Positions 1 through 12,492 are shown, counted from the stretch's first letter. The stretch is 64,000 nucleotides of DNA from an uncultured Alphaproteobacteria bacterium (GCA_902567635.1 CACFNV010000001.1:1-64000), one strand, 5' to 3'. A program made the numbers and translations. The notes: a model not told the origin generated them from the sequence alone.

Positions 1-2
1 CT

Positions 3-713
3 TCAAATAAGGTCGGTGAAGCTCCTTTTTCAGTAGATGCGAATCTATTGCATACCTCCTCTGAGGGCTTAATATTGGAAGATCCCTCAAAAGAAGCTCC
101 AGAATATATATTTCAAAGAACGGAACAACCTGAAAGTGCTGCTGAGAAATCAGATATTATTAATTTAACTTTCAAAAACGGAGATCCCATTGCTTTAAAT
201 CAGAAAAATTATCCACCAGGAAAGTTGTTAGAGGAACTTAATGTAATAGGTTCAAAACATGGAATAGGAAGGCTAGACCTAGTTGAAAATAGGTTTGTTG
301 GTATGAAATCAAGAGGAATTTATGAAACTCCCGGCGGCACTATTTTATTAGAAGCTCACAGAGGTATTGAAAGCATAACGCTGGATAGTGGGTCAGCACA
401 TTTGAAAGATGAGATAATGCCAAAATATGCAGAATTAATTTACAATGGTCTTTGGTTTTCGCCTGAAAGAAAAATGCTTCAAGCTTTGATTGATGAAAGT
501 CAACTATTTGTTGAAGGCGAGGTTACTCTAAAATTATATAGGGGAAGTGCCGTAGTTATTGCTAGGCAATCCTCAAAAAGCCTCTACTCCGAAAAATTGG
601 TTACGTTTGAGGACGATCAAGGCCTTTACGATCAAAAAAACGCTGAAGGCTTTATAAAACTTAAGGCACTCAGGTTGAGGGAGTTAGCTAGAAGAAATAA
701 CAAACAAGATTAA
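3..713 (+). CDS. argG: Argininosuccinate synthase, C-terminal part (5' truncated by window edge)
   Basis: Frame open from the window start: [40 protein letters not shown]...; ArgG-like C-terminal half. Confidence 0.93.
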   Translation, partial: SNKVGEAPFSVDANLLHTSSEGLILEDPSKEAPEYIFQRTEQPESAAEKSDIINLTFKNGDPIALNQKNYPPGKLLEELNVIGSKHGIGRLDLVENRFVGMKSRGIYETPGGTILLEAHRGIESITLDSGSAHLKDEIMPKYAELIYNGLWFSPERKMLQALIDESQLFVEGEVTLKLYRGSAVVIARQSSKSLYSEKLVTFEDDQGLYDQKNAEGFIKLKALRLRELARRNNKQD

Positions 714-746
714 ATAAAAGTTTTGTATATGGCTTCTATCTAAATT

Positions 747-1022
747 TTATAGATTGTTGCGGATAATAATTTGTGCTGACCAGACTAAAATAATAACGAC
801 AAGAGGCGCAAAATCTATCGGTCCTGAGTATGGCAAAAAGCGTCTTATACGACTATATATTGGATTTAACAACTGGTTGAGACCATTCCACAACTGCATT
901 ACTAATTGTTGGTTTCTGTTTAAAATGTTAAAGTTTATCAACCAGCTCAATATAATTTGTGCGATTACAATGCAACTTAGAATATATAAAATTAAGTCTA
1001 ATATCTCTAGTACAGAAACCAT
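747..1022 (-). CDS. YggT family membrane protein
   Basis: 91 aa, two hydrophobic segments, YggT pattern (NPIYSRIRRFLPYSGPIDFAPLVVIILV). Confidence 0.85.
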   Translation of the reverse strand: MVSVLEILDLILYILSCIVIAQIILSWLINFNILNRNQQLVMQLWNGLNQLLNPIYSRIRRFLPYSGPIDFAPLVVIILVWSAQIIIRNNL

Positions 1023-1120
1023 AGGGGGACCTTATAACTGATTTTTATGTTATTATATAAGTAATAGTAAAAAATAGAAATAAAAGAACCACTATTCAAA
1101 AAAGTTGTTATTATTGTCTC

Positions 1121-2443
1121 ATGGGGGAAAAAATAAAAATATATTCGTGGATGCTGTTTGATTGGGCTTGCCAACCAATTCACACATTAATTGCCACATT
1201 TATCTTTGGTCCCTATTTTGTCTCTGCAGTTGCTAGTAACCCGGTAGAAGGACAAGCGCTTATTGGCACGGCTGTTACTGCATCGGGTGTTATTGTTGCA
1301 GTGTTTTCACCAATCCTGGGAGCGATGGCTGATCAAACCCAAAAAAGAAAACCTTGGATAATGTTTTTCTCAATGTTTTTTTTAATAGCCACATTCAGCC
1401 TTTGGTTTGCAGAACCAAATATGGAAAATACTTTTTGGATTCTTCTTGCATATACAATAGGGTTTGTTGCAGTTGATTTTTCAACAGTATTTAATAATTC
1501 AATGATGCCAAGCCTTGTTAAACCAAGTAATTTAGGTAAGTTATCAGGTTCTGGCTGGGGATTAGGGTATCTCGGTGGATTGGTCTCTCTTATTATAATG
1601 TTGCTACTCTTTGTTGAGCAAGATAATGGATTGACATTATTAGGCAATAATCCAATTTTTGGCCTAGATCCGGAACAAAGAGAGGGCACCCGAATTGTAG
1701 GACCTTTGACTGCAATATGGTATTTAATTTTTATTATTCCTTTCTTTATTTTTGTTCCAGAAGCAAAGTTGGCTACTGTAAGTAAATTAGACGTTATGAA
1801 GGCTCTAAAAGATCTACTCTCGAATATAATTAATTTAAAAAACGACAGAAACTTAGCATGGTATCTAGTCTCTTCGATGTTCTACAGAGATGCTATGAAT
1901 GCCATTTTCTTTTTTGGGGGTATTTACGCGGCGGGGGTTTTAGAAATGAGTACAGTACAGCTTGGTTTATTCGGTATATTGGCTGCTTCAACTGGAACAA
2001 TCGGAGCATACCTAGGCGGTATATGGGATAGTAAGTTTGGATCAAAATTTTGTATAAATATCATGTTAGCAGGTTTACTCGTTGTAATCATAATTATATT
2101 TGGTCTAACCCGTAGCAGCTTTTATGGCGTACAGCTGGATCCAAGCTCAAATTCAGCTGACATAATCTTCTATATAGCTGGTGGCATCCTAGGTTTTGTC
2201 AGCGGACCGATACAGTCTGCTTCGAGAACACTGTTAGTTTTTTTAGTTGATGAGAACCGTCTCACAGAGAGTTTTGGTTTATATGCTTTGGTTGGAAGAG
2301 CAACCGCTTTTCTGGCTCCCATGTTGATAACTTGGTTTACACTTGCAAGCGGATCCCAACAAATTGGCTTAATACCGATTATTATCTTGTTATTTATTGG
2401 GTGGGCCTTGCTGGCCTTAGTGAAAATTAAAAAAACTATTTAA
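1121..2443 (+). CDS. MFS transporter, UMF1 / Atg22-like family
   Basis: 440 aa multi-TM; N-term YSWMLFDWACQPIHTLIATFIFGPYF typical of UMF1 family. Confidence 0.85.
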   Translation: MGEKIKIYSWMLFDWACQPIHTLIATFIFGPYFVSAVASNPVEGQALIGTAVTASGVIVAVFSPILGAMADQTQKRKPWIMFFSMFFLIATFSLWFAEPNMENTFWILLAYTIGFVAVDFSTVFNNSMMPSLVKPSNLGKLSGSGWGLGYLGGLVSLIIMLLLFVEQDNGLTLLGNNPIFGLDPEQREGTRIVGPLTAIWYLIFIIPFFIFVPEAKLATVSKLDVMKALKDLLSNIINLKNDRNLAWYLVSSMFYRDAMNAIFFFGGIYAAGVLEMSTVQLGLFGILAASTGTIGAYLGGIWDSKFGSKFCINIMLAGLLVVIIIIFGLTRSSFYGVQLDPSSNSADIIFYIAGGILGFVSGPIQSASRTLLVFLVDENRLTESFGLYALVGRATAFLAPMLITWFTLASGSQQIGLIPIIILLFIGWALLALVKIKKTI

Positions 2444-3336
2444 TGAAGCACCCAATATTTTTTCTTTTTATTTTTTTTGCAAGTGTAGCAGTTGTAACTG
2501 GTGATACTAAAACATGGAAATTAATCCCTACTGGCTATCTTAATATTGAGAGAAATGAAGATAATTACGGCGGTTTTTCTGGAATAGATATTTCTGATGA
2601 TGGTTTAGAGTTATTAATGATTACAGACAAGTCATTTTTCTTTGAATTGAATTTAATAAGAGATCAAAATCAAAATATAAAAGATTTCGCAATCAAAAGA
2701 GATGGACGGCTACTCTCTAGTAAAGGAGAGTTATTAGATAAACGAAACACAGATAGCGAGTCTATCGTAAGAGATAGTAATGGAGTGTATTTCATATCTT
2801 TTGAGTCGAATAATAGGGTGATGAAGCACGAAAATATTGATGGAAAAGCAAAATTCCTAGAGAGGCATCAAGATTTCAAAAAATTGGGAAGCAACAGTGG
2901 TATTGAGGCGCTAGCCATTGATAAATACAATAGGTTAGTAGCCATACCAGAGAAGCCTCCAAAAGGGAAAAATTTACTACCAATTTATAGGTATGAGAGT
3001 GATACCTGGTCATTAATAAAAGAGATAGAGATTAATAATGACTTTTTAGTAACCGGTGCAGTATTTATCTCTGAGAATAAATTGCTATTGTTAGAAAGGA
3101 AGTTCTCCTGGACAAACGGGTTTAAATCAAGATTTCGATTACTTTCTTTAGATTTTTTTGGTAACAATAAACCGAAAATAATTTTTACTTCAAATCCAAA
3201 CCAATTTGATAATCTGGAAGGATTAGCTATTTGGAATGATGCTAAAGGAAATAAAAGAGTCATTACCGTCTCTGATGATAATTTTCATCCACTCCAAAGA
3301 AGTGAAATTGTAGAGTTTATTTTGAAATTTGAATAA
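2443..3336 (+). CDS. Esterase-like activity of phytase family protein, probably exported
   Basis: Signal-peptide-like N-term; [46 protein letters not shown] pattern; TAATG overlap with upstream MFS gene. Confidence 0.75.
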   Translation: MKHPIFFLFIFFASVAVVTGDTKTWKLIPTGYLNIERNEDNYGGFSGIDISDDGLELLMITDKSFFFELNLIRDQNQNIKDFAIKRDGRLLSSKGELLDKRNTDSESIVRDSNGVYFISFESNNRVMKHENIDGKAKFLERHQDFKKLGSNSGIEALAIDKYNRLVAIPEKPPKGKNLLPIYRYESDTWSLIKEIEINNDFLVTGAVFISENKLLLLERKFSWTNGFKSRFRLLSLDFFGNNKPKIIFTSNPNQFDNLEGLAIWNDAKGNKRVITVSDDNFHPLQRSEIVEFILKFE

Positions 3337-3353
3337 CGTTAAAAGGAGCAACC

Positions 3354-4181
3354 ATGTTAGAACTTCAGTTAAAAGAAATGATAGAAAAATCATGGGATAA
3401 TAGAGATAAAATTAATACAACAACAACTGGAGAAATTAGAACCTCAGTAGAAAAAACCCTTAAAATGTTGGGAAATGGTGAAGTTCGAGTTGCTGAAAGA
3501 CAAGAAAATGGGGACTGGAATGTTAATCAATGGGCAAAAAAAGCGGTTTTGCTCAGTTTTCGTTTGCGTGATATGGAATTACAAAAAGGCGGACCTCAGG
3601 GAGGTACCTGGTGGGACAAAGTTGACAACAAGTTCAAAGGCTGGGATGAAACTGAATGGCGAAAGAAAAACTTTAGAGCAGTGCCAAATGCGGTGGTCAG
3701 GCAGTCAGCTTTCATTGCTGAAAATGTAGTTTTAATGCCATCTTTTGTAAACCTAGGCGCTTATGTTGATAGTGGATCTATGGTGGATACCTGGGCAACA
3801 GTAGGGTCTTGTGCCCAAATTGGTAAGAATGTACACCTTTCAGGAGGAGTAGGTATTGGTGGTGTTTTAGAGCCTATGCAAGCTTCTCCTACAATAATTG
3901 AAGATAATTGTTTTATAGGAGCAAGATCTGAGGTAGTGGAGGGATGTATAGTACGAGAAGGATCGGTAGTTGGCATGGGTGTTTTCATAAGTCAATCAAC
4001 AAAAATTTTTGACAGAGAAACTGGAGAAATTACATATGGAGAGATTCCTCCTTATTCTGTCGTTGTATCAGGTTCCATTCCTTCAAAAAATAATGTCAAT
4101 CTATATTGCGCGGTGATAGTAAAAAGAGTAGATGAGAAAACTAGAGGAAAAACATCTATTAATGAACTTCTAAGAGATTAA
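3354..4181 (+). CDS. dapD: 2,3,4,5-tetrahydropyridine-2,6-dicarboxylate N-succinyltransferase
   Basis: Hexapeptide-repeat protein, WWDKVDNKF...[43 protein letters not shown]. Confidence 0.95.
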   Translation: MLELQLKEMIEKSWDNRDKINTTTTGEIRTSVEKTLKMLGNGEVRVAERQENGDWNVNQWAKKAVLLSFRLRDMELQKGGPQGGTWWDKVDNKFKGWDETEWRKKNFRAVPNAVVRQSAFIAENVVLMPSFVNLGAYVDSGSMVDTWATVGSCAQIGKNVHLSGGVGIGGVLEPMQASPTIIEDNCFIGARSEVVEGCIVREGSVVGMGVFISQSTKIFDRETGEITYGEIPPYSVVVSGSIPSKNNVNLYCAVIVKRVDEKTRGKTSINELLRD

Positions 4182-4189
4182 CTGAGTAA

Positions 4190-5353
4190 ATGTTTGTAAA
4201 TGACCCCATATTACTTGCAAAAAAATTGATAACTTTTCAATCAGTTACCCCTGAAGACGGTGGATCATTAGAGTATGTGAGATCACAATTAAACAATAGG
4301 AAATTCTCCTGTAATTTATTTGTTGAAAATAATGTTAAAAATCTTTTCGCTAGATGGAAACCAGAAAAAACGTATGAAAAAACGATTGCCTTTAATGGAC
4401 ACGTAGATGTTGTTCACCCGGGAGACCCAAAACAGTGGAAATATGGTGCCTTCTCAGGTGAAATCAAATCAGGAAGAATATTTGGTCGTGGAGCCGTAGA
4501 TATGAAATCGGCTGTGGCAGCATTTATGTGCGCAGCCTCTGAAGCCATTTTAGAATATGATTTAAAAAGCTCAATAGTTATAATGCTTACAAGTGATGAA
4601 GAAGGTAAGGCAGAATTCGGAACTAGGGCGATTCTTGATTGGATTAAAAAAAATAAGGAACAAATCAACCATTGTATTGTGGGTGAACCAACTTCATCTG
4701 ATAAATTGGGCGACACAATAAAAATCGGAAGAAGGGGTTCATTAAATGGAACTGTATATTGCATAGGAAAACAAGGTCATGTTGCATATCCCGAAAAAGC
4801 AATCAATCCAGTTGAGAAAATAATAGAATTTCTTTCTAAACTCAAATCTTATCAACTTGACAGTGGAAATGATTTCTTTGGACCTTCGTCACTAAATATT
4901 TCATCTGTGGAAACAAATAATCTTTCTTCAAATGTGATACCAGGAGAGTGTGAAGCTAAGTTTAATGTTAGATATAACGACAATTATAAAGCATCCGATT
5001 TAAAAAATTTAATAAAAAATATATCTCAAGAGTTCAATAGCTCTTCGAAAAGTAAAATAAGAGTGGAGTACCGAGAGTCCGGCGATAGTTTTATAACTAA
5101 ACCTGGTCACCTTTCAAATATTATGTCTGAATCAATAAAAAAAATAACAAAGTTGACACCCAAGCTGTCTACAGGAGGGGGAACATCTGATGCTAGATTT
5201 ATACAAAAATTTTATCCTGTAATCGAATTTGGCTTGGTTGGGGATACAATGCATCAAGCAAATGAAAATACAAAAACTAAAGATATTGTTTTGTTAAAAA
5301 ATATCTATAAAGAGTTTATTAGAAATTATGATCAGCAAAGTTTAAATGAATGA
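4190..5353 (+). CDS. dapE: Succinyl-diaminopimelate desuccinylase
   Basis: M20 peptidase motifs (FNGHVDVVHPGD, GRGAVDMKSAVAAF, TSDEEG, STGGGTSDARF); adjacent to dapD. Confidence 0.95.
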   Translation: MFVNDPILLAKKLITFQSVTPEDGGSLEYVRSQLNNRKFSCNLFVENNVKNLFARWKPEKTYEKTIAFNGHVDVVHPGDPKQWKYGAFSGEIKSGRIFGRGAVDMKSAVAAFMCAASEAILEYDLKSSIVIMLTSDEEGKAEFGTRAILDWIKKNKEQINHCIVGEPTSSDKLGDTIKIGRRGSLNGTVYCIGKQGHVAYPEKAINPVEKIIEFLSKLKSYQLDSGNDFFGPSSLNISSVETNNLSSNVIPGECEAKFNVRYNDNYKASDLKNLIKNISQEFNSSSKSKIRVEYRESGDSFITKPGHLSNIMSESIKKITKLTPKLSTGGGTSDARFIQKFYPVIEFGLVGDTMHQANENTKTKDIVLLKNIYKEFIRNYDQQSLNE

Positions 5354-5754
5354 TTGGGAAATTAAACCATATAGCGATTGCCACGCCAAATCTTAAAGAA
5401 GCAGCAAAAACATACCAAGACTTGTTAGGCGCTAAAGTAGGCCAACCAATCTCGCAAATGGAGCATGGCGTGTCCGTGATTTTTATCGAACTTCCAAACA
5501 CAAAAATAGAACTTCTAGAACCTCTAGGGGAAACAAGTCCAATATTAAATTTCCTATCCAAAAATCCAAGAGGAGGAATCCATCATATCTGTTATGAAGT
5601 GACCGATATTCTGAAAGCTAGAGATAGGCTAATAGAAAAGGGTGCAACAATATTGGGTTCTAGCGAACCAAAAATCGGAGCACACGGTAAGCCAGTTATT
5701 TTTATTCACCCCAAAGACTTTAATGGGACTCTCATCGAACTCGAGCAAGTTTAA
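5350..5754 (+). CDS. mce: Methylmalonyl-CoA epimerase (VOC family)
   Basis: KLNHIAIATPNLKEAAKTYQDLLGA...GGIHHICYEV...LIEL; ATGA overlap with dapE. Confidence 0.88.
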   Translation: MIGKLNHIAIATPNLKEAAKTYQDLLGAKVGQPISQMEHGVSVIFIELPNTKIELLEPLGETSPILNFLSKNPRGGIHHICYEVTDILKARDRLIEKGATILGSSEPKIGAHGKPVIFIHPKDFNGTLIELEQV

Positions 5755-5756
5755 AA

Positions 5757-5987
5757 ATGACTATAACGGCAGTAATAGTCCTTTTTTCAGTGTTTTGGTT
5801 CATAATCTTATTTATTATTTTGCCTTTAAATGTAACCACTCAAAAAGATGTTGAGAATATTGTTCCAGGAACGGCTCCATCCTCGCCTGTTAAGTCCAAT
5901 TTAAAAAAGAAATTTTATATTACCACTATAATTACACTATTAGTATGGGTGCCTACATGTTTTGGGATAAACTTTTTTATGCCGTAG
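5757..5987 (+). CDS. DUF1467 family membrane protein
   Basis: 76 aa, two TM segments, downstream of mce. Confidence 0.7.
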   Translation: MTITAVIVLFSVFWFIILFIILPLNVTTQKDVENIVPGTAPSSPVKSNLKKKFYITTIITLLVWVPTCFGINFFMP

Positions 5988-5989
5988 AA

Positions 5990-7786
5990 TTAGACAATTT
6001 CTTCATCTATCACACGCAGTTTTAATTCTTCAAGCTGATCATCTGTTGGGAGTCTTGGAGACCCAAGCATTGGATCCTCCGCTCTCTGGTTCATAGGAAA
6101 CATAATCACTTCTCTAATATTCTCTTCTTTCGCCAATAACATTACAATTCTATCTATACCAGCAGCACATCCACCGTGAGGGGGTGCTCCAAATTTCAAA
6201 GCATTCACTAACCCAGAAAATCGTTCCTCTACTTCTTCTTTCTTGTAACCTGCTATCTCAAATGCTTTAAACAATGACTCTATGTTATGATTTCTAATAG
6301 CACCCGAAAGTATCTCATAACCATTACATGACAGATCATATTGTAGACCCAAGATATTTAGGGGTTCTAATTCTTTAGCAAACAAATCATCCTTTGGCAT
6401 AGAAAATGGGTTGTGAGAGAACTCTACTTTACCCGTTTCTTTATCTTTCTCATACATTGGAAAATCATTTATCCAACAAAACTCGTAAGACTCTTCTACG
6501 GTATGACCTAATTCTAAACCTATAACATTTCTTGCCTTCGCTGCAATATCATTAAAGTGTGAGGGGTTTCCTCCAAAAAAGAAAACTGCGTCACCACTTT
6601 CCATATTCAAAAAGCCTCTTAATTCCTCAGTTTTCTGATCTCCCAGATTTTTAGCTATTGGCCCAGCTGCTTCAATTTTTTTTTCATCTGTCAAACGCCA
6701 GAATATATAGCCCATTCCTGGTAATCCTTGCTCTTGAGCAAATTTGTTCATTCGATCACAAAATTTTCTGCTTCCACCTGCTTTAGCAGGAATTGCTTTA
6801 ATTTGATTTTCCCTGTTCTTTAGAAGGTCAGAAAAAATTTTGAAGCCCGAACCTTCAAAATAACTTGAAACGTCTAACATCTTGATTGGGTTTCTTAAAT
6901 CTGGTTTGTCAGTACCATACCAATCAAGTGAATCGCTATAGCTAATGATTGGAAAATCAGCGCTGACCTTGTAACCATCTGAAAATTCTTCAAAGAGCCC
7001 AATAAAGACTTTTTCAATTAGTTGGAAAACATCTTCCTGACTTACAAAAGACATTTCAACATCCAGCTGGTAAAAGTCAGTAGGCGATCTATCAGACCTT
7101 GGATCTTCATCTCTAAAACAAGGTGCAATCTGAAAATATTTATCAAAGCCGGCAACCATAATAAGCTGTTTATAAATTTGTGGTGCTTGGGGAAGAGCAT
7201 AAAACTTTCCTGGATGTAACCTTGATGGTATTAAAAAGTCTCTAGCTCCCTCTGGAGAGGACGATGTTATTATAGGAGTTTGAAATTCATTAAAATCCAA
7301 TTTCCACATTTCTTTTCTGATAAACTCAATTATTTTTGACCTAAGAATCATATTTCTATGTATTGATTCTTTTCGTAGATCTAAAAACCTATACTTAAGT
7401 CTTGTTTCTTCGGGATATGAAAGATCTCCAAACACAGGTAGAGGTAATTCCTCAGACTCCCCCAAAACTGAAACATTGGCTATGTAAACCTCTATTTCAC
7501 CAGTTGCAATCTTAGAGTTGATTAAACTATCTTCTCTTTTTCTTACTACTCCCTCTATACATATGCACCATTCTTGTTTTATATTCTCTACAGCAGAAAA
7601 GACTGGGCTGTCAGGGTCAGCTAAGATTTGGGTCAAGCCATAATGATCTCTAAGATCTATAAAAAGAACTCCACCATGATCGCGAACCCTATGCACCCAC
7701 CCGGCAAGTTTAACCTCATCATTGACGTGATCTGCTCTTAATTGATTACAATTGTGGGATCTGAATAAATGCACTTTTTCAACCAA
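5990..7786 (-). CDS. aspS: Aspartate--tRNA ligase
   Basis: 598 aa class II aa[66 protein letters not shown]. Confidence 0.97.
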   Translation of the reverse strand: MVEKVHLFRSHNCNQLRADHVNDEVKLAGWVHRVRDHGGVLFIDLRDHYGLTQILADPDSPVFSAVENIKQEWCICIEGVVRKREDSLINSKIATGEIEVYIANVSVLGESEELPLPVFGDLSYPEETRLKYRFLDLRKESIHRNMILRSKIIEFIRKEMWKLDFNEFQTPIITSSSPEGARDFLIPSRLHPGKFYALPQAPQIYKQLIMVAGFDKYFQIAPCFRDEDPRSDRSPTDFYQLDVEMSFVSQEDVFQLIEKVFIGLFEEFSDGYKVSADFPIISYSDSLDWYGTDKPDLRNPIKMLDVSSYFEGSGFKIFSDLLKNRENQIKAIPAKAGGSRKFCDRMNKFAQEQGLPGMGYIFWRLTDEKKIEAAGPIAKNLGDQKTEELRGFLNMESGDAVFFFGGNPSHFNDIAAKARNVIGLELGHTVEESYEFCWINDFPMYEKDKETGKVEFSHNPFSMPKDDLFAKELEPLNILGLQYDLSCNGYEILSGAIRNHNIESLFKAFEIAGYKKEEVEERFSGLVNALKFGAPPHGGCAAGIDRIVMLLAKEENIREVIMFPMNQRAEDPMLGSPRLPTDDQLEELKLRVIDEEIV

Positions 7787-7859
7787 AACTTTAGTATCCT
7801 CGTATAATAAATATTACTACAATCAAAAATATAAATATTTAAAAATAAAGAGTTTATGT

Positions 7860-7877
7860 TAAGTGTTTGTACACTTA
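7860..7877. promoter_or_regulatory. 18-bp palindrome TAAGTGT-ttgt-ACACTTA upstream of carB
   Basis: Perfect 7-bp inverted repeat with 4-nt spacer in the aspS/carB divergent intergenic region, ~30 nt before the likely carB ATG. Confidence 0.4.
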
Positions 7878-7906
7878 TAGTTTTCTTATTCAAAGTAAAA
7901 TTTTGT

Positions 7907-10900
7907 ATGCCTAAAAGAAACGATATTAATTCCATCCTACTTATAGGAGCTGGCCCCATTGTCATAGGCCAAGCATGTGAGTTTGACTATAGTGGAGCTC
8001 AGGCGTGTAAGGCATTAAGAGAAGAGGGATTCAAAATAATTTTGGTGAACTCCAACCCTGCAACGATAATGACAGACCCAGAACTAGCAGACGTGACATA
8101 TATTGAACCGATAAATAGTAAAACCATAGAAAAAATCATAGAAAAAGAAAAGCCTGACGCAATCTTACCAACAATGGGCGGTCAAACTGCTCTTAATGTA
8201 ACAGTTGAATTAGATAAGAACGGAACATTAGAATTATATGGAATTCAACTAATTGGGGCTAGTAGGGATGCTATAGAGAAAGCTGAGGATAGGTCACTCT
8301 TCAAAAAAAGTATGGATAGAATAGGGATAAAGAGCCCCAAGTCGGAAATTGCTACAACATTAAAGGAGGCTTTGTTAGCAGTCGATAAGATAGGATTGCC
8401 CGCTGTAATCAGGCCTGCCTTTACGCTAGGTGGAAAAGGAGGCGGTGTTGCCTATAACGTAAATGATTTTAAGAAAATTTGTTTAGAAGGTTTAGATGCT
8501 TCTCCTGTTAAACAAATTTTAGTAGACCAAAGCCTTATCGGATGGAAAGAATTCGAAATGGAGGTCATCCGCGATAAGAACGATAATTCTATTATCGTTT
8601 GTTCGATAGAAAATATTGACCCAATGGGAGTGCATACTGGAGATAGTATTACTGTAGCGCCAGCTATGACGTTGACAGATAAAGAGTATCAATCAATGCG
8701 AAACGCATCCTTAGCAGTACTTAGAGAAATAGGTGTAGAAACAGGTGGTTCTAACGTTCAATGGGCTATTAACCCGAAGACGGGTGAAATGCTAATAATA
8801 GAGATGAACCCCAGAGTTTCTCGATCGTCTGCCCTAGCTTCAAAAGCAACAGGATTTCCAATAGCTAAAGTAGCAGCAAAACTTGCTGTGGGTTATTCAC
8901 TAGATGAGCTAAAGAATGATATTACAAAAACGACTCCTGCAAGTTTCGAGCCCTCGATAGACTACATCGTAACAAAAATACCACGTTTTGCTTTTGAAAA
9001 ATTTCCTACTGTTTCCAATAAATTAGGAACCGCAATGAAATCAGTAGGAGAAGTCATGGCTATAGGAACAACATTTCAGGAAAGCCTACAAAAAGCCTTA
9101 AACTCCTTGGAAAGTGAGATAACAGGTTTTGAAGAACAAAAAAATAGTTTCACTAAGGCGTCCGTCACTAAAGAGCTTTCTTTACCGACTCCCAATAGAA
9201 TATTGTTTATCGGTCATGCTTTTCGAATTGGACTAAAACTGGAAGAGATCTATAAACTTACACTTTATGATCCTTGGTTTTTAAAGCAGATTGAAGAAAT
9301 AATATCCTACGAAAGGAAGCTTTTAAAAATTGGGGCTAACGCTTCAAAAGTTGATATTTCCTATGCTAAGTCTATGGGTTTTAGTGACTCTAGGTTAGCG
9401 AAATTATTAGGGTTACCAACTGTAGAGATTCAAAAATTCAGAGAAAAAGAAAATATTTTTCCAGTTTATAAGCGAATAGACACTTGTGCCGCAGAGTTTA
9501 ACTCCGAAGCTTCTTACTTATACTCAACATATGATCTATCAACAGAATCTTCAAAAGATTGTGAGGCTACCCCATCGGACTTAAAAAAGGTAATAATTCT
9601 TGGAAGTGGACCTAACAGAATAGGTCAAGGGATTGAATTTGATTATTGCTGTTGCCATGCTTGCTTTTCGCTTAGTGAAGAAAAAATAGAGACCATCATG
9701 ATTAATTGTAATCCCGAAACTGTTTCTACAGACTTCGATACATCAGAAAAACTTTACTTTGAGCCTCTGACTTTCGAATCAGTTTTTAATATTATTGAGA
9801 TAGAAAAAAGAAGAGGTGATTTTTTAGGAGTAATAGTTCAATACGGTGGCCAAACACCTCTAAAGCTAGCAAGGGAACTAAAAGACAAAGGAGTCAAAAT
9901 CCTGGGAACTCAACCTTCAGCGATTGAAATCGCTGAGGATAGGCAACTTTTTAAAGAGATAATAGAAAAATTGAATTTGAAACAGCCAAAAAATAAAATA
10001 ATTAATTCAAAAAAAGCTACCAATAAGGTTATTGAAGAAATTGAGTACCCCATAATAGCAAGACCTTCTTTTGTATTAGGAGGTAGATCAATGCAAATAA
10101 TTTACGACTCCAAACAATTAAGGAATTATTTGAAAACAGATATAGAGATAAGTCCAAATAGCCCCTTACTTTTAGATAGTTACTTAGGCTCTGCTGTAGA
10201 AGTCGATGTTGATGCTTTAAGCGATGGAAAAAAAGTTTTTATTGCAGGAGTAATGGAACATATAGAAGAAGCTGGAGTACATTCAGGAGATAGCGCTTGC
10301 TCTTTACCTCCTCACTCTTTGAAGAGCGAAATAATTACGAAAATTAAGAAGCAAACGACAGCTTTAGCAATAGAGCTAAAAGTTAAGGGTTTGATGAATG
10401 TGCAATTCGCAGTGAAAAATGAAGATATATATGTTTTGGAAGTAAACCCTCGCGCAAGTAGAACTGTCCCTTTTATAGCTAAGGCAACTGGAATACCTTT
10501 AGCAGGGCTGGGAGCAAAATTAATGATTGGCAAGAAAATATCAGATTTGGATATTAAGGAAAAAATCAATAGACACGTTGCCGTTAAAGAAGCAGTACTA
10601 CCATTTGAAAGATTGCCTGGAAGCGACACTCTTTTGACTCCTGAAATGCGTTCTACGGGAGAAGTTATGGGGATAGATAATAATTTTGGAATGGCATTCT
10701 TTAAGTCCCAAATAGCTGCAGGAATTATGTTACCTCATTCTGGCAGCGCATTCATTTCAATTAAAGATACGGATAAAACAGAGATGATGCTCGATGCTCT
10801 AAGAGAACTTAACGACATTGGTTTTAAATTAATTGCAACAGCAGGCACTAAGTTATTTTTAGACAGAGCCGGTATAAAAAATGAATTAGTAAGAAAGGTT

Positions 10901-11137
10901 TTTGAGGGAAGACCCAATATAGTTGATTTATTGATTGATAGAAAGATATCAATTGTGATGAATACAACTGAAGGAGAGCAGTCAATTATAGATAGCAAAG
11001 ATATACGACAATTAGCTCTAGATAAGAAAATTCCATATTATACTACTGCAAGAGGGATCATTGCCGCCATATTTTCCCTTAAAGAAAATAAAAAATATGA
11101 CTATTTAGTTAAATCAATACAGGAGTATCACATTTAG
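7907..11137 (+). CDS. carB: Carbamoyl-phosphate synthase large subunit
   Basis: Two ATP-grasp halves; the native start is likely ATG 7907 ([30 protein letters not shown]), not the 7856 of the ORF track. Confidence 0.97.
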   Translation: MPKRNDINSILLIGAGPIVIGQACEFDYSGAQACKALREEGFKIILVNSNPATIMTDPELADVTYIEPINSKTIEKIIEKEKPDAILPTMGGQTALNVTVELDKNGTLELYGIQLIGASRDAIEKAEDRSLFKKSMDRIGIKSPKSEIATTLKEALLAVDKIGLPAVIRPAFTLGGKGGGVAYNVNDFKKICLEGLDASPVKQILVDQSLIGWKEFEMEVIRDKNDNSIIVCSIENIDPMGVHTGDSITVAPAMTLTDKEYQSMRNASLAVLREIGVETGGSNVQWAINPKTGEMLIIEMNPRVSRSSALASKATGFPIAKVAAKLAVGYSLDELKNDITKTTPASFEPSIDYIVTKIPRFAFEKFPTVSNKLGTAMKSVGEVMAIGTTFQESLQKALNSLESEITGFEEQKNSFTKASVTKELSLPTPNRILFIGHAFRIGLKLEEIYKLTLYDPWFLKQIEEIISYERKLLKIGANASKVDISYAKSMGFSDSRLAKLLGLPTVEIQKFREKENIFPVYKRIDTCAAEFNSEASYLYSTYDLSTESSKDCEATPSDLKKVIILGSGPNRIGQGIEFDYCCCHACFSLSEEKIETIMINCNPETVSTDFDTSEKLYFEPLTFESVFNIIEIEKRRGDFLGVIVQYGGQTPLKLARELKDKGVKILGTQPSAIEIAEDRQLFKEIIEKLNLKQPKNKIINSKKATNKVIEEIEYPIIARPSFVLGGRSMQIIYDSKQLRNYLKTDIEISPNSPLLLDSYLGSAVEVDVDALSDGKKVFIAGVMEHIEEAGVHSGDSACSLPPHSLKSEIITKIKKQTTALAIELKVKGLMNVQFAVKNEDIYVLEVNPRASRTVPFIAKATGIPLAGLGAKLMIGKKISDLDIKEKINRHVAVKEAVLPFERLPGSDTLLTPEMRSTGEVMGIDNNFGMAFFKSQIAAGIMLPHSGSAFISIKDTDKTEMMLDALRELNDIGFKLIATAGTKLFLDRAGIKNELVRKVFEGRPNIVDLLIDRKISIVMNTTEGEQSIIDSKDIRQLALDKKIPYYTTARGIIAAIFSLKENKKYDYLVKSIQEYHI

Positions 11138-12099
11138 ACTACTCTATTAGGTATGTCTGTTTTATTAAAAAAAGCTAACAAATTATTTAATGCCAGCATC
11201 CCCATTTTTTCTCTAGTTTCAATAGTGGCAGAACCTATATGCGGTAAAAGAGTAACATTTGGTAGCAACCTTAAATTATCTGGAACATTAGGTTCATTTC
11301 TGAAAACATCCAAACCCGCTCCAGCAATTTCGTGGTTTTGAAGTAAAGCTGTTAATGCCTCTTCGTCAACGACATCTCCTCTGGACGTATTTATAAAAAA
11401 AGCCGATTTCCTGATTTTTTTTAATCTATTTTTAGACAAAAAATTCTTGTTATCTTTACCACTTGAAATATGAACCGAGATCACGTCTGATTCTTCCATA
11501 AGCTTATCAAGATCAAATCTGACGTTAGCTTCAAACTCAAGATCCTTTACAGGACTTCTATTGAAATAAAGAACCTTCATTCCAAAAGCTTGATTTGCTC
11601 TCTTGGCAAAACTTCTACCTATTCTCCCCATACCGATTATTCCTATAGTCTTGCCCTTTAAGTCCATACCAAGATTATTCACTAGAGAAAAACCCTTCCA
11701 TTTTCCTAACCTTATCATCATCTCTGAATGAAATGCATTTCTAGTCACCGACAATAATAAAAGTGTAGCTATGTCGACCGTTGCCTCCGTTAATACATCA
11801 GGAGTGTTTGTAACAATTAACTCATTTTTTTTGGCTGCCTCCAAATCTATGTTATCTACCCCTACCCCAAAATTAGCAATAATTTTTGCCCTTCTACTAG
11901 AAGTCTCTATAATTTCTTTAGTTATTTTATCGCTTACCGTACAAAGAATTCCATCAGCGTGTTCCATCGCCTCCATTAATTTTTCTCTATCAAAACTTAA
12001 ATCATTTTTGTTTAAAGAAACTAAAAATAACTCCTTCAGTTTCTCTTCAACACTATCTGGTATTTTTCTGGTAACAATAATTTTTGGTTTCATATTCAC
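11134..12099 (-). CDS. D-2-hydroxyacid dehydrogenase (glyoxylate/hydroxypyruvate reductase-like)
   Basis: [51 protein letters not shown]. Confidence 0.88.
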   Translation of the reverse strand: MNMKPKIIVTRKIPDSVEEKLKELFLVSLNKNDLSFDREKLMEAMEHADGILCTVSDKITKEIIETSSRRAKIIANFGVGVDNIDLEAAKKNELIVTNTPDVLTEATVDIATLLLLSVTRNAFHSEMMIRLGKWKGFSLVNNLGMDLKGKTIGIIGMGRIGRSFAKRANQAFGMKVLYFNRSPVKDLEFEANVRFDLDKLMEESDVISVHISSGKDNKNFLSKNRLKKIRKSAFFINTSRGDVVDEEALTALLQNHEIAGAGLDVFRNEPNVPDNLRLLPNVTLLPHIGSATIETREKMGMLALNNLLAFFNKTDIPNRVV

Positions 12100-12108
12100 A
12101 TATTACGC

Positions 12109-12432
12109 TTAATGAACACGACTGCCAAGTTTGACGGGTTTTTCTGGAGTCAAAAGAACAATTTCATTTTCATTATCACCATTAACGCCCAGAACTAAAA
12201 CCTCAGAAATAAACGGTCCTATTTGTCTGGGTTCTAAGTTGATAACCGCTATTACATACTTTCCAATAAGGGCTTCAGGTGTATAATTTTCTGTGATCTG
12301 GGCAGATGATTTTTTAATTCCTACTTTACCAAAATCTATCCAAAGCTTAATTGCGGGTTTCCTTGCCTCCTTAAAACTTTCAGCTCTTACAACCTTACCA
12401 ACCCTCATCTCAGTATCAAAGAAAGCACTCAT
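12109..12432 (-). CDS. tRNA-binding protein, CsaA-like
   Basis: 107 aa OB-fold; FFDTEMRVGKVVRAESFKEARKPAIKLWIDFG...SSAQITENYTPEALIGK. Confidence 0.85.
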   Translation of the reverse strand: MSAFFDTEMRVGKVVRAESFKEARKPAIKLWIDFGKVGIKKSSAQITENYTPEALIGKYVIAVINLEPRQIGPFISEVLVLGVNGDNENEIVLLTPEKPVKLGSRVH

Positions 12433-12492
12433 AATTTAAATCTTTCCCAAATCTTTAGTTCTCTAAAACTTTATATTTAGATATACAGCATA

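Noticed and set aside
754-1041. Plus-strand ORF of 95 aa
   Set aside because: Antisense to the YggT gene; no recognisable domain, shadow ORF.
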